A stretch of DNA of 12,979 bases from JBFFXF01 sp041569895 (GTDB taxonomy: Bacteria; Planctomycetota; UBA8108; JACQVS01), in contig JBFFXF010000215.1 in the NCBI GenBank assembly GCA_041569895.1, forward strand, positions 1 through 12,979. Reading direction: 5' to 3'. Within the stretch, counting starts at the first letter, position 1; each line of letters begins with the position of its first letter. Positions 6,589 through 12,979 of the stretch are shown in pieces. Below the pieces are notes generated by a model. It was not told the DNA's origin. It saw only the letters and a program-made list of their open reading frames with translations, and ran no database searches. Both the position numbers and the translations under genes were made by a program.

Positions 6589-6679
6589 TCGTCCGGAGCT
6601 ACCGTCCGGAGCTACCGTCCGGAGCTACCGTTTAGAGTCATCGTCTGGAGCCACCGCCTCAAGCCAGCGTCGAGGACCG
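6589..6679 (+). repeat. Seven 13-bp tandem units ending at the DUF1570 start codon
   Basis: The consensus is CCGTCCGGAGCTA. The units start at 6589, 6602, 6615, 6628, 6641, 6654 and 6667. The first three are nearly identical (6602 and 6615 identical, 6589 one base off). The next four decay progressively (CCGTTTAGAGTCA, TCGTCTGGAGCCA, CCGCCTCAAGCCA, GCGTCGAGGACCG). The array ends at the base before ATG 6680. The cores carry GGAG, and the last holds GAGG 4 nt before the ATG, which is the likely ribosome-binding site. Confidence 0.85.
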
Positions 6680-8704
6680 ATGAGCCGCCGATCACTCTCG
6701 CTCAAACGTCTCCTCCCGTTCCTGATCCTCTGCCTCTGGCTGCCGCAGCTCTTCGCGGCGTCCTACCTCCACAAGCGGGTCGTCGTTCACCTCAAGGGCG
6801 GCAGCAAGATCACCGGCATCGTCGTCGACGAGAAGGTCGACGGCTCGATGCAGCTCCAGGTCTCCCACGGACGGGTCTGGCTGAAGCCGTCGCGGATCGT
6901 CAGGATCGTCGCGCAGAAGCCGCCGGAGGAGGAGTTCGCGGAGCGCGCCGCCAAGTGCAAGACGGCCGCCGACTGGGTCGAGCTCGCCAGGTGGTGCGGG
7001 CTCGGCGACGTGCGCCTTCCCGAGAAGCGACGCCGGTGCCTCGACGAGGCGCTCGCGCTCGATCCCGACCACGAGGGCGCCAACCTCGAGCTCGGCAACG
7101 TCAAGGTCAGGGGGCGCTGGTATCCCGAGGAGGAGGGCAACAAGCTCCTCGGCAAGGTCAAGGTCGACGGTGAGTGGTACACGCCGGAGGAGGCCGAGCG
7201 CGTCAAGCGCCGCAAGGAGCTCCGCAAGAACAACAAGTACCTGCGCGGGCTGCTCAGGCAGGAGGAGGAGCGGCTCGGCATTCCCTGGACGACCGCGAAG
7301 ACCGTCGAGACGGACTACTACAAGGTCAAGTGCAACTCCACCGAGGACGTCGCGAAGCGCTACGCGGACGTCATGGACGCCCTGTATCGCGCCTACAACG
7401 AGATCTTCCCGGAGTCGAAGTTCCCGCGGTACACGCAGGAGAAGGGGATCATCTACATCTTCCGGAACAACACCGAGTTCAACGACTTCACGCTGATGGG
7501 GCAGGGCATCGGCGGGTTCTTCAGCTTCTCCGACCGCGCCGTGCGCGCGTACCACGGCAGCTTCGGCATCACGGGCAGCACCGACATGGTCCTCGCCCAC
7601 GAGGCGACGCACCAGTTCCAGTACCGCATCATGAACGACATGCGGACGGTGCCGACCTGGCTGATCGAGGGGATGGCGGTCTACTACGGGGACGGCACGG
7701 AGATCTCGCGCGACAAGGTCGAGCTGCACAAGATCCCGCGCGACCGCCTGCACACGCTGCAGCAGGCGATCGAGACCGGTCGCTACACCGAGCTCAGGAA
7801 GCTGATCCGAATCCCGCAGCGCGCGTTCGGCGGGCAGTTCTACGATCATGCGTGGGGCGTCATCTACTGGTGCCTCCAGGGCGAGAAGTACGGGGCTCAC
7901 AGCGGCGAGGGGCGGCGCGTCTGGGACACGTATCTCGCGCACGTCTGCAAGGAGTCGCCGAAGCTCACCGAGGTGCTGCAGTCCTATCCCGAGCACATGG
8001 AGAAGGAGGCCAAGCTGTTCGAGGACCTCATTCTCAAGGAGACCGGCGCCGCGAGCATCGAGGAGTGGGAGGAGGGATACAAGAAGTTCATCAGCGAGCT
8101 CAAGCTCGACCCGCTCGGCGAGTGGAAGGGGCTGAAGTGGGACGGTTCGGAGATGGTCGGGATCAGCCTCCGCTTCCCGAAGGGACTGCGGCCGGTCGAG
8201 GAGAAGAACCTGCGGCAGCAATTCCGGGAGGCGGCCGCGGCCGAGACTCGCGAGGCCGACGTGCGCATGTGGGTCACGGTCGACTACAACTGGGTCCGCC
8301 AGGCGTCGCCCGATGAGAAGCTCCTCAAGGCGTACCTCAACGGTTTCTTCAGACCGGTCGGCACCGACGAGGAGATGGAGTTCAGGTCCGTGAAGCACCA
8401 CGGCATCGGCATGACCATCGCCAGCTTCAAGGGGCGGCTGGCCCGCCGCCAGGAGCAGTCGACCTTCAACGTCAACACCGCGAGGGGCGAGGAGGGCGAG
8501 GAGAAGAAATCGGCCGGTGAGGAGGAAACGAAGTCCGCCGGTGCGGCGATCGATCCGAACTCGCTGCTGCGGGTCCGCGTCGCGCTGATCACGACGCCGG
8601 ACAAGCTCTACCTCGTCGCTCTCGCCGGCCTCGAGGCGCCCTTCTCGAAGATCGATGCGCTGTTCGAGGACGCGCTCGAATCGGTGCGGCTGACGTTCAA
8701 CTGA
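6680..8704 (+). CDS. Secreted DUF1570-type HExxH metallopeptidase-like protein
   Basis: This 674-residue protein starts with a signal peptide: MSRRSLSLKR, a hydrophobic core, then a likely cut after QLFAA. The N-terminal region (about 26-90) is beta-rich. It is followed by a helical repeat region with two related motifs, VRGRWYPEEE and VDGEWYTPEEAE, a pattern I associate with planctomycete secreted proteins. The central domain has HEATHQ at 307-312 and WLIEGMAVYYG with E330, fitting an HExxH zinc site with a glutamate third ligand, as in DUF1570 and peptidase MA-like proteins. The C-terminal part (about 470-674) is a second domain with an acidic and lysine-rich linker. A longer frame opens at a TTG at 6518 but overlaps the -35 box, so ATG 6680, which gives the signal peptide, is preferred. 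The substrate is unknown. Confidence 0.85.
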   Translation: MSRRSLSLKRLLPFLILCLWLPQLFAASYLHKRVVVHLKGGSKITGIVVDEKVDGSMQLQVSHGRVWLKPSRIVRIVAQKPPEEEFAERAAKCKTAADWVELARWCGLGDVRLPEKRRRCLDEALALDPDHEGANLELGNVKVRGRWYPEEEGNKLLGKVKVDGEWYTPEEAERVKRRKELRKNNKYLRGLLRQEEERLGIPWTTAKTVETDYYKVKCNSTEDVAKRYADVMDALYRAYNEIFPESKFPRYTQEKGIIYIFRNNTEFNDFTLMGQGIGGFFSFSDRAVRAYHGSFGITGSTDMVLAHEATHQFQYRIMNDMRTVPTWLIEGMAVYYGDGTEISRDKVELHKIPRDRLHTLQQAIETGRYTELRKLIRIPQRAFGGQFYDHAWGVIYWCLQGEKYGAHSGEGRRVWDTYLAHVCKESPKLTEVLQSYPEHMEKEAKLFEDLILKETGAASIEEWEEGYKKFISELKLDPLGEWKGLKWDGSEMVGISLRFPKGLRPVEEKNLRQQFREAAAAETREADVRMWVTVDYNWVRQASPDEKLLKAYLNGFFRPVGTDEEMEFRSVKHHGIGMTIASFKGRLARRQEQSTFNVNTARGEEGEEKKSAGEEETKSAGAAIDPNSLLRVRVALITTPDKLYLVALAGLEAPFSKIDALFEDALESVRLTFN

Positions 8705-8733
8705 GCCCGGCAGCCCGGCCGCTTGGCGGAGCT

Positions 8734-8743
8734 CGACCGGTCG
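8734..8743. promoter_or_regulatory. Palindrome CGACCGGTCG in the -35 region of the kinase promoter
   Basis: A perfect 10-bp palindrome lies about 21 bp before the candidate -10 box at 8764, where a poor -35 would be. This is a usual place for a regulator dimer. Short GC palindromes are common in such DNA, so the call is weak. Confidence 0.25.
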
Positions 8744-8760
8744 CGCCGGCCGTCCGCCCG

Positions 8761-8769
8761 TGGTAGGAT
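8761..8769 (+). promoter_or_regulatory. Extended -10 promoter for the two-component operon
   Basis: TGGTAGGAT fits TGn followed by TAnnnT (TAGGAT). No good -35 is present at 17 nt. Transcription would start near 8776, about 30 nt before the GTG start of the histidine kinase. Confidence 0.4.
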
Positions 8770-8805
8770 GACTTTCGAGAGTATCCAACCGGCCACGGTC
8801 GTGCC

Positions 8806-10890
8806 GTGAAACGGCGAAACCTGCTCCTCCGCAAACCGTTCCAGAAGTTCTCCGAGCGCTACCGTCGCATCGACGACTCCATCGTCTCGCTGAAGACGAT
8901 CGCCATCGTCCTGCTGACGGTGTTCGTGCCCACCGTCCTCATCGCCGTCCTCGCCGTCGTCGCCGTGACGCGTGCGGAGCCCAGCGTGCGCGCCTGGATG
9001 GAGCGACCGATCAAGGACGTGCTCTTCCAGCTGCAGAAGGAGCTCGCGCGCGAGTGGAACGATCGGCTGGTGCGATACGCAGGGAGACTGGCGGCGGAGG
9101 GGGACCTGCACCGCCACCTCCGTGACCTCGCCGCGTTCGATCCCTACGTGCGCGACGTCGTGCTCCACGAGGACGGCGACTTCCGTCGCATCGAGCCCGA
9201 ATCGCCGTTCGTGCGACTCGAGCCGTCGATCGACCACGTCGACCTCTCGAGAGCCTGGGCTCTCGAGTTCCGCGAGGGCGACCACGAGGCGGCGCTCGCG
9301 GCGTACCGGCGGCTGCTGGAGGGCGCGGAGCCCGAGGTCGAGGTCGCGGCCCTGTCGGGCGTCGCGCGCACGCTGATTCGCCTCGGGGAGCGCCACCAGG
9401 CCGTCGACACGTTGCGCCGGCTCATCGATCGGTTCGGCCACGCCGAGGACGGGTCGGGGATCCCGCACGCCCTTCCCGCGCTCTGGCGGCTCGTCGAGCT
9501 GCACCGCGAGGCCGGCGAGATCGTGCCGTCGAGGACCGCGGCGCGGGACCTGTCGGTCCGGCTCGCGGAGTGGCGGCCGTGGCTCGCCGACGACGTGCTG
9601 CGGAGGTACCGATCGCTGCTCGAGATTTACCGGCGACAGACCGGCTACTACGCGCTGGAGCTCGAGGAGATCGAGGTCGAGTCGCCGATATCGACGTTGA
9701 TCGTCGACCCTCGCGACCGTGGCCGGCTGCTGGCGCACGCGCGACAGGTGCTGGAGGGCTCGAAGGACGAGGGGTACGACGCCATCCCGGTGGCCGACGG
9801 TGGACGGGCCGAGCTCGCGTGGTTCCGGCTCGACGGCAACGCGGACCGAGTGGTGTATCTGATCCTCGACGCGGCCGGCTACCTCGGCGACATCGAGCTC
9901 TTCACCGGACAGCTCGGAGTGCCGGCCGGGAGGATCGACGTCGACGTTCCACGAGAGGCGGCGGGTGACGCGCCCTCGCAGGTCGGTCCAGTGTCGAGCC
10001 CGTTCCCGCGGCCGTTCGAGCACCGGCGGATACTCTATCAGCCATCGCCGGACCAGATCCCCGACGGCCTCACCCACCTCGGGGCCCTCGAGATGACCGG
10101 GATCATCTGGGCGATCGTCGTGCTCGTCCTGACCATCCTCCTCGGCGTGCTGATCACCGTGCGGTCGATCCTCCAGGAGATGCAGATCTCGAAGCTCAAG
10201 ACCGACTTCGTCAGCTTCGTGTCGCACGAGCTCAAGACGCCGCTGACGGCGATCCGCATGTTCAGCGAGATGCTCCTCACCGGCCGCGTCGCCGACCGGG
10301 ACGAGGAGAAGAAGTGCGTCGAGCTGATCGACAAGGAGGCGTCGCGACTGTCGCGCCTCATCGGTCAGATCCTCGAGTTCTCGCAGATCGAGAAGCGCCA
10401 GCAGGTCTTCCACTTCACGTCGTGCGACATGTCGGAGGTGGTGGCGGAGGCGGTGAAGATCTTCCGGGACCAGAATCCCGACGAGGACATCGAGATCGTC
10501 GTCAACCAGGCGCAGCACATCTCCAGGATCCGCATGGATCGCTCGGCGATGATCGAGCTGCTCCTCAATTTGTTCTCGAACGCCTACAAGTACTCGCGGG
10601 GCGAGAGACGGCGCATCATCGTCAACCTCAGGGAGTCGATCGACGACATCATGGTCGAGGTCATCGACTTCGGCGTCGGCATCCCGAAGGCCGAGCATCG
10701 CAAGATCTTCGACAAGTTTTACCGGGCCCAGGACTACCTCACGCGCGAGATCGAGGGCACCGGGCTCGGTCTGACGTTCGCGAAGTACATCGCGGACGTC
10801 CACAACGGCGAGATCAAGGTGTCGAGCGTGGTGGACCAGGGGAGCACCTTCACCCTCGAGCTGAGAAAGGAACAGGTGCTCGCCGAGTAG
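8806..10890 (+). CDS. Sensor histidine kinase with a large TPR-like extracytoplasmic sensor
   Basis: The 694-residue protein has a first membrane segment at about 30-53 and a second at about 430-452, enclosing a sensor of roughly 375 residues. The kinase core follows: HisKA with the phospho-acceptor His474 in FVSHELKTPLTAIR, then the ATPase domain with an N-box NLFSNAYKYS (N588, N592), G1 DFGVGIP (D621), F-box KIFDKFYRA and G2 GTGLGL (651-656). All catalytic motifs are present, so it should autophosphorylate and pass phosphate to the regulator downstream. The sensor contains a helical stretch at about 149-225 (FREGDHEAALAAYRRLLEGA, then RLGERHQAVDTLRRLIDRFG) that reads like tetratricopeptide repeats. 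No HAMP or PAS domain is obvious between TM2 and HisKA. The GTG start is supported by its position after the promoter and by the basic start VKRRNLLLRK. No clear ribosome-binding site is visible. The ligand is unknown. Confidence 0.95.
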   Translation: MKRRNLLLRKPFQKFSERYRRIDDSIVSLKTIAIVLLTVFVPTVLIAVLAVVAVTRAEPSVRAWMERPIKDVLFQLQKELAREWNDRLVRYAGRLAAEGDLHRHLRDLAAFDPYVRDVVLHEDGDFRRIEPESPFVRLEPSIDHVDLSRAWALEFREGDHEAALAAYRRLLEGAEPEVEVAALSGVARTLIRLGERHQAVDTLRRLIDRFGHAEDGSGIPHALPALWRLVELHREAGEIVPSRTAARDLSVRLAEWRPWLADDVLRRYRSLLEIYRRQTGYYALELEEIEVESPISTLIVDPRDRGRLLAHARQVLEGSKDEGYDAIPVADGGRAELAWFRLDGNADRVVYLILDAAGYLGDIELFTGQLGVPAGRIDVDVPREAAGDAPSQVGPVSSPFPRPFEHRRILYQPSPDQIPDGLTHLGALEMTGIIWAIVVLVLTILLGVLITVRSILQEMQISKLKTDFVSFVSHELKTPLTAIRMFSEMLLTGRVADRDEEKKCVELIDKEASRLSRLIGQILEFSQIEKRQQVFHFTSCDMSEVVAEAVKIFRDQNPDEDIEIVVNQAQHISRIRMDRSAMIELLLNLFSNAYKYSRGERRRIIVNLRESIDDIMVEVIDFGVGIPKAEHRKIFDKFYRAQDYLTREIEGTGLGLTFAKYIADVHNGEIKVSSVVDQGSTFTLELRKEQVLAE

Positions 10891-10902
10891 GGAGCGTGGA
10901 AC

Positions 10903-11634
10903 GTGGTCTCGAAGAAGAAGGGCGCCGGCGAGACAACCGGTACGGGGAGGACGATCCTCGTCGTCGAGGACGACCCGTCGATCGTGTTCGGCCTCCAGCG
11001 GAACCTGGAGTTCGAGGGCTACGAGGTGCTCGTCGCCACCGAGGGCGAGCGCGGGCTCGAGCTCGCCCTCGATCCGAAAGTCGATCTGATCGTCCTCGAC
11101 ATCATGCTGCCGAAGCTGAACGGCTACGAGATCTGCCAGGCGATCCGCAAGCACGGCGTCAAGACGCACGTGATCTTCCTGTCGGCGAAGTCACAGGAGG
11201 TCGACAAGGTCCGCGGCCTCGACCTCGGAGGCGACGACTACATGACCAAGCCCTTCGGCATCCGCGAGCTCGTCGCGCGCGTCAACTCGATCTTCAGGAG
11301 ATTGCGCGAGCGCGAGCGGCAGGTGCTCGAGAGCGGCCCCCTCCGCGTCGACGCCACCGGACAGGCGGTCTTCCGCAAGGGCAAGCAGGTGCCGCTGACG
11401 TCGAAGGAGTTCAAGCTGCTGAAGTTCCTCCTCGAGCACCGCGGCCGGGTCCTGACCCGTGAGGAGATCCTCAACCACGTCTGGGGCTTCGACTACGACG
11501 GCACCACGCGCACCATCGACAACTTCATCAACCGCATCCGACAAAAGATCGGCGACGACTTGCAGAAGCCGTCGTATATCCTGACGATCCGTGGGGTGGG
11601 ATACAAATTCGTGGGGGATGAGATCCGCGGGTGA
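10903..11634 (+). CDS. OmpR/PhoB-family response regulator
   Basis: This 243-residue regulator begins 12 nt after the kinase stop. The receiver domain has the acidic pair (VVEDD, D22-D23), phospho-acceptor D65 in LIVLDIMLP, S93 in IFLSAK and K115 in MTKPF. The C-terminal winged-helix DNA-binding domain (about 145-243) shows LTSKEFKLLKFLLEHRGRVLTREEIL, VWGFDY, RTIDNFINRIRQKIG and the wing YILTIRGVGYKF. It should bind DNA as a phosphorylated dimer and control transcription. GTG 10903 is preceded by a GGGAG/GGA purine stretch. The partner is the histidine kinase immediately upstream in the same unit. Target genes are not identifiable here, although the DUF1570 gene and the downstream TPR-like gene are nearby candidates. 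Confidence 0.96.
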   Translation: MVSKKKGAGETTGTGRTILVVEDDPSIVFGLQRNLEFEGYEVLVATEGERGLELALDPKVDLIVLDIMLPKLNGYEICQAIRKHGVKTHVIFLSAKSQEVDKVRGLDLGGDDYMTKPFGIRELVARVNSIFRRLRERERQVLESGPLRVDATGQAVFRKGKQVPLTSKEFKLLKFLLEHRGRVLTREEILNHVWGFDYDGTTRTIDNFINRIRQKIGDDLQKPSYILTIRGVGYKFVGDEIRG

Positions 11635-11660
11635 TCGGGTTCGGCATCCCACTCGCGCTC

Positions 11661-11684
11661 GTCCTCGTCCTCGTCCTCGTCCTC
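11661..11684. repeat. Hexanucleotide array (GTCCTC)4
   Basis: Four perfect GTCCTC units are followed by a degenerate continuation (GGATCCGGATCT). This array begins 26 nt after the response-regulator stop. Confidence 0.9.
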
Positions 11685-11743
11685 GGATCCGGATCTCTGA
11701 CCTCTGCCTCCGATATCTGTTCTCTGTCTCGGTCCTCGATCTC

Positions 11744-11817
11744 GGAATCGGAATCGGAATCGGATCTCCGAGTCGGATCTCGGAGTCGGAGTCGGAATCG
11801 GAATCGGTGTCGGAGTC
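11744..11817. repeat. Degenerate GGAATC / GGAGTC hexamer array
   Basis: Three GGAATC units run from 11744 to 11761. After an interruption there are six units from 11782 to 11817 (GGAGTC, GGAGTC, GGAATC, GGAATC, GGTGTC, GGAGTC). The period is again 6, with a different unit from the neighbouring arrays. Confidence 0.85.
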
Positions 11818-11827
11818 GGTCCCTGAC

Positions 11828-11893
11828 GGGAACGGGCACGGGAACGGGCACGGGAACGGGCACGGGAACGGGAATGGGAACGGGAACGGGAAC
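11828..11893. repeat. Hexanucleotide array, 11 units of GGGAAC / GGGCAC / GGGAAT
   Basis: Eleven 6-bp units lie in phase. The first six alternate GGGAAC and GGGCAC, giving a higher-order 12-bp period, and the last five are GGGAAC with one GGGAAT. The same units occur in reverse orientation at 273-308. Confidence 0.92.
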
Positions 11894-12238
11894 GAAAAAA
11901 GGCGAGACCCGTTTTCGAAAGTTTTCCCCCCGGTGACACGCCGATGACACACCCCTCGTACCATACAAACAGTGGCCTGGGGCCTGACATCGGTACGGTT
12001 CCGAGATCGAGCTTCGGCCAGGTGCCGCGTCGCTGTCCGTCGTGCGGCCGGCGGCGGTGGTGAGGGCGTTCGGATCTCGTCGTGTCCTGTCGTGTTTCGT
12101 GAGCTCGTGAAGTTGACACGGCGAGCTGCGGCCACCGGAGTGCTCTGGATCGACTCTCTTGCACGCGGGAGAGTTTCGGGGGGTCGCGTCCGACACGTCG
12201 GATCCGTCGCCGACGCGCGGTGCGGCGGTTCACGGCGC

Positions 12239-12257
12239 GGGGCCGGGTTCCGGCCCC
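12239..12257 (+). other. Strong GC hairpin in the long intergenic region
   Basis: GGGGCCGG (12239-12246) pairs perfectly with CCGGCCCC (12250-12257) across a GTT triloop, and one more C-G pair extends the stem. No T-run follows. It could be part of a structured transcript or a terminator, but its identity is unknown. Confidence 0.5.
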
Positions 12258-12390
12258 GTTCGACTCCGTGAGCTCCGAGAAATGTGTGCGCTGGTCTGGG
12301 GGCGAGCGGATCGAACGGGGTCTCGTCGCCCGATCGAGGGATCGCTGGTAAAACAGGTAACAGGGTACTCTCTCTTCTCTTTCTCGCTCA

Positions 12391-12407
12391 CCCGGCAGGA
12401 TGCCGGG
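12391..12407 (+). other. Tight 7-bp hairpin
   Basis: CCCGGCA (12391-12397) pairs perfectly with TGCCGGG (12401-12407) across a GGA triloop. It follows a pyrimidine-rich tract (about 12368-12390) and lies 66 nt before the extended -10 promoter. On neither strand is it followed by a T-run. Confidence 0.45.
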
Positions 12408-12472
12408 AGTCGCGGCGAGCAGCGAGCTCGTCGAGGCAAGTAAAAGGAGAGGCCCCGGGCCACCTTTCGACC

Positions 12473-12481
12473 TGCTACAAT
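12473..12481 (+). promoter_or_regulatory. Extended -10 promoter for the last gene
   Basis: TGCTACAAT is a near-ideal extended -10 element (TGn followed by TACAAT, five of six to TATAAT). No clear -35 lies 17 nt upstream. Transcription would start near 12488, so the T-rich 13-bp array would lie inside the roughly 100-nt leader. Confidence 0.5.
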
Positions 12482-12497
12482 ACCCGGGTCGCGGGTT

Positions 12498-12549
12498 TGA
12501 CGCGTTTTTCTGACCCGTTTTTCTGACGCGTTTTTCTGACGCGCTACGC
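12498..12549. repeat. T-rich 13-bp tandem array in the leader of the last gene
   Basis: Three full units of TGACGCGTTTTTC (12498, 12511 with one change, 12524) are followed by a decayed fourth (TGACGCGCTACGC, 12537-12549). The T5 runs stand out against GC-rich surroundings. The array lies between the -10 element and ATG 12591. Confidence 0.88.
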
Positions 12550-12590
12550 GTTTCCGTTCACGCACCGGCCTGGTCAATCCCCTGTTCGCC

Positions 12591-12979
12591 ATGAGTCCTT
12601 CCCTCGCGCTCTCCCTCGTCTGCGTTCTCGCCGCTCCCCAGTCGTTCAGTGATGCGTGGTACACCGAGACGTTCGTCGGCGACGTCCCGGCGGCGCTCGA
12701 GCAATACACGCGCCTCTTCGACGTGCCCGACGAGGACGTTCCCGTCGAGACGCGACGCAAGGCCGCCTTTCGGGCCGGCGTCTGCGCCGAGAAGCTCGGC
12801 GACCTGCGGAGGGCGCGCATCGCGTACTCCTGGTTCCGCATGAACGGCGCGCGGAACGACACGTGGACGCAGCGCGCGCTGCTCCGACTCGCGGAGCTCG
12901 AGCGTTCCGCGAAGCCCTCGAGGACCGGTGACGACGAGCTCGACGTCCGCCTGCCCGACCGCGCGCTCGCCGGCGACGA
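12591..12979 (+). CDS. Probable secreted TPR-like protein, N-terminal fragment
   Basis: An open frame of 129 codons from ATG 12591 runs without a stop to the window edge. The first 20 residues (MSPSLALSLVCVLAAPQSFS) look like a short signal peptide lacking a charged start. Then comes a helical region reading like tetratricopeptide repeats: AWYTETFVGDVPAALEQYTRLF, ETRRKAAFRAGVCAEKLGDLRRARIAYSWFRM, and TWTQRALLRLAELERS. The small-residue spacing fits TPR helices (KAAFRAGVCAEKLGDLRRA). No ribosome-binding site is evident before the ATG. The gene continues beyond the window, so the rest and its function cannot be stated. Confidence 0.75.
   Translation, partial: MSPSLALSLVCVLAAPQSFSDAWYTETFVGDVPAALEQYTRLFDVPDEDVPVETRRKAAFRAGVCAEKLGDLRRARIAYSWFRMNGARNDTWTQRALLRLAELERSAKPSRTGDDELDVRLPDRALAGD

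Larger units (their letters stand above)
11635..12590. other. 956-bp non-coding region with repeats, hairpins and a promoter
   Basis: This region has no convincing gene. From left to right it holds hexamer arrays (11661-11893), an A-run and T-rich stretch (11895-11933), and a stretch with no recognised motif to about 12185. Then come a palindrome TCCGAC-AC-GTCGGA (12189-12202), a strong hairpin (12239-12257), a tight hairpin (12391-12407), an extended -10 promoter (12473-12481) and the T-rich 13-bp array (12498-12549). The frames that stay open across it are dipeptide-repeat or Arg/Ser-rich translations on both strands and lack start signals. The size and structures leave room for a small RNA, but I cannot recognise one. 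Confidence 0.7.

Noticed and set aside
6692..8788. 698-codon minus-strand open frame across the DUF1570 gene
   Set aside because: Low-complexity antisense translation of a convincing + strand gene with signal peptide and HExxH motif.
8608..11169. 853-codon minus-strand open frame across the histidine kinase and regulator
   Set aside because: Antisense shadow of the two-component operon, which has all motifs on the + strand. It crosses several gene boundaries without structure of its own.
11895..11933. A-run and T-rich stretch as a possible terminator
   Set aside because: Only a weak 6-bp stem (CGAAAA/TTTTCG) can form, without a following T-tract in the right place.
12113..12141. Perfect TTGACA -35 box
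   Set aside because: No -10-like hexamer lies 15-19 nt downstream, so it is probably a chance match.
11493..12233. Minus-strand frames giving Ser-Arg, Phe-Pro or Val-Pro dipeptide repeats
   Set aside because: A hexamer array is two codons, so any frame yields a dipeptide repeat and stays open. The repeats have no start signals or conserved domain.
12247..12275. tRNA-like T-arm (GTTCGACTCC)
   Set aside because: The flanking stem does not pair and there is no D-arm, anticodon arm or acceptor stem around it.

Overview
The window is about 13 kb of GC-rich bacterial DNA with genes packed on the + strand. Codon third positions are almost all G or C, which opens long false reading frames on the opposite strand. 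I read it as a planctomycete (Planctomycetota) or a close relative. The reasons are a DUF1570-type secreted metallopeptidase-like protein, a membrane-anchored kinase-like protein with a long low-complexity linker and an extracytoplasmic jelly-roll-like domain, and sparse canonical terminators. This assignment is inference from gene content, since there is no rRNA in the window.

Layout: (1) 3-236 is the 3' end of nadC (NAD biosynthesis). (2) 237-433 is a leader with hexanucleotide repeats and two strong hairpins. (3) 434-931 is a DUF192 lipoprotein, followed by 975-1793, an unrecognised single-pass membrane protein. (4) About 1687-2190 encodes a ComEA-like helix-hairpin-helix protein whose true start is unclear, then uvrB (2233-4314), then a membrane pseudokinase (4319-6505) that begins only 4 nt after the uvrB stop. 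These three look like one transcription unit, perhaps from an extended -10 promoter near 1621. (5) 6506-6679 holds a good sigma70-type promoter, a GC-rich hairpin and seven 13-bp tandem units running exactly to the start codon of a DUF1570/HExxH protein (6680-8704). (6) 8806-10890 and 10903-11634 encode a two-component pair: a histidine kinase with a large TPR-like periplasmic sensor, and an OmpR/PhoB-type regulator. (7) 11635-12590 is a 956-bp non-coding stretch. It holds several hexanucleotide arrays, strong hairpins, an extended -10 promoter and a T-rich 13-bp tandem array. (8) 12591 to the end is the start of a probable secreted TPR-like protein, cut by the window edge.

Functionally the window mixes housekeeping (NadC, UvrB nucleotide excision repair) with envelope proteins and signalling (pseudokinase, His-Asp phosphorelay, secreted peptidase-like protein). 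The most unusual features are the short tandem arrays in 5' leaders. Three separate genes (uvrB, the DUF1570 gene and the last gene) have 13-14 bp tandem repeats just upstream, two of them reaching the start codon and carrying purine-rich, ribosome-binding-site-like cores. In addition, GGGAAC/GGGCAC hexamer arrays appear at both ends of the window in opposite orientation. The pseudokinase has lost both catalytic aspartates but keeps the ATP-contacting lysine and the helix-C glutamate. I do not see CRISPR arrays, insertion sequences, tRNAs, rRNAs or a recognisable defence or biosynthetic cluster.
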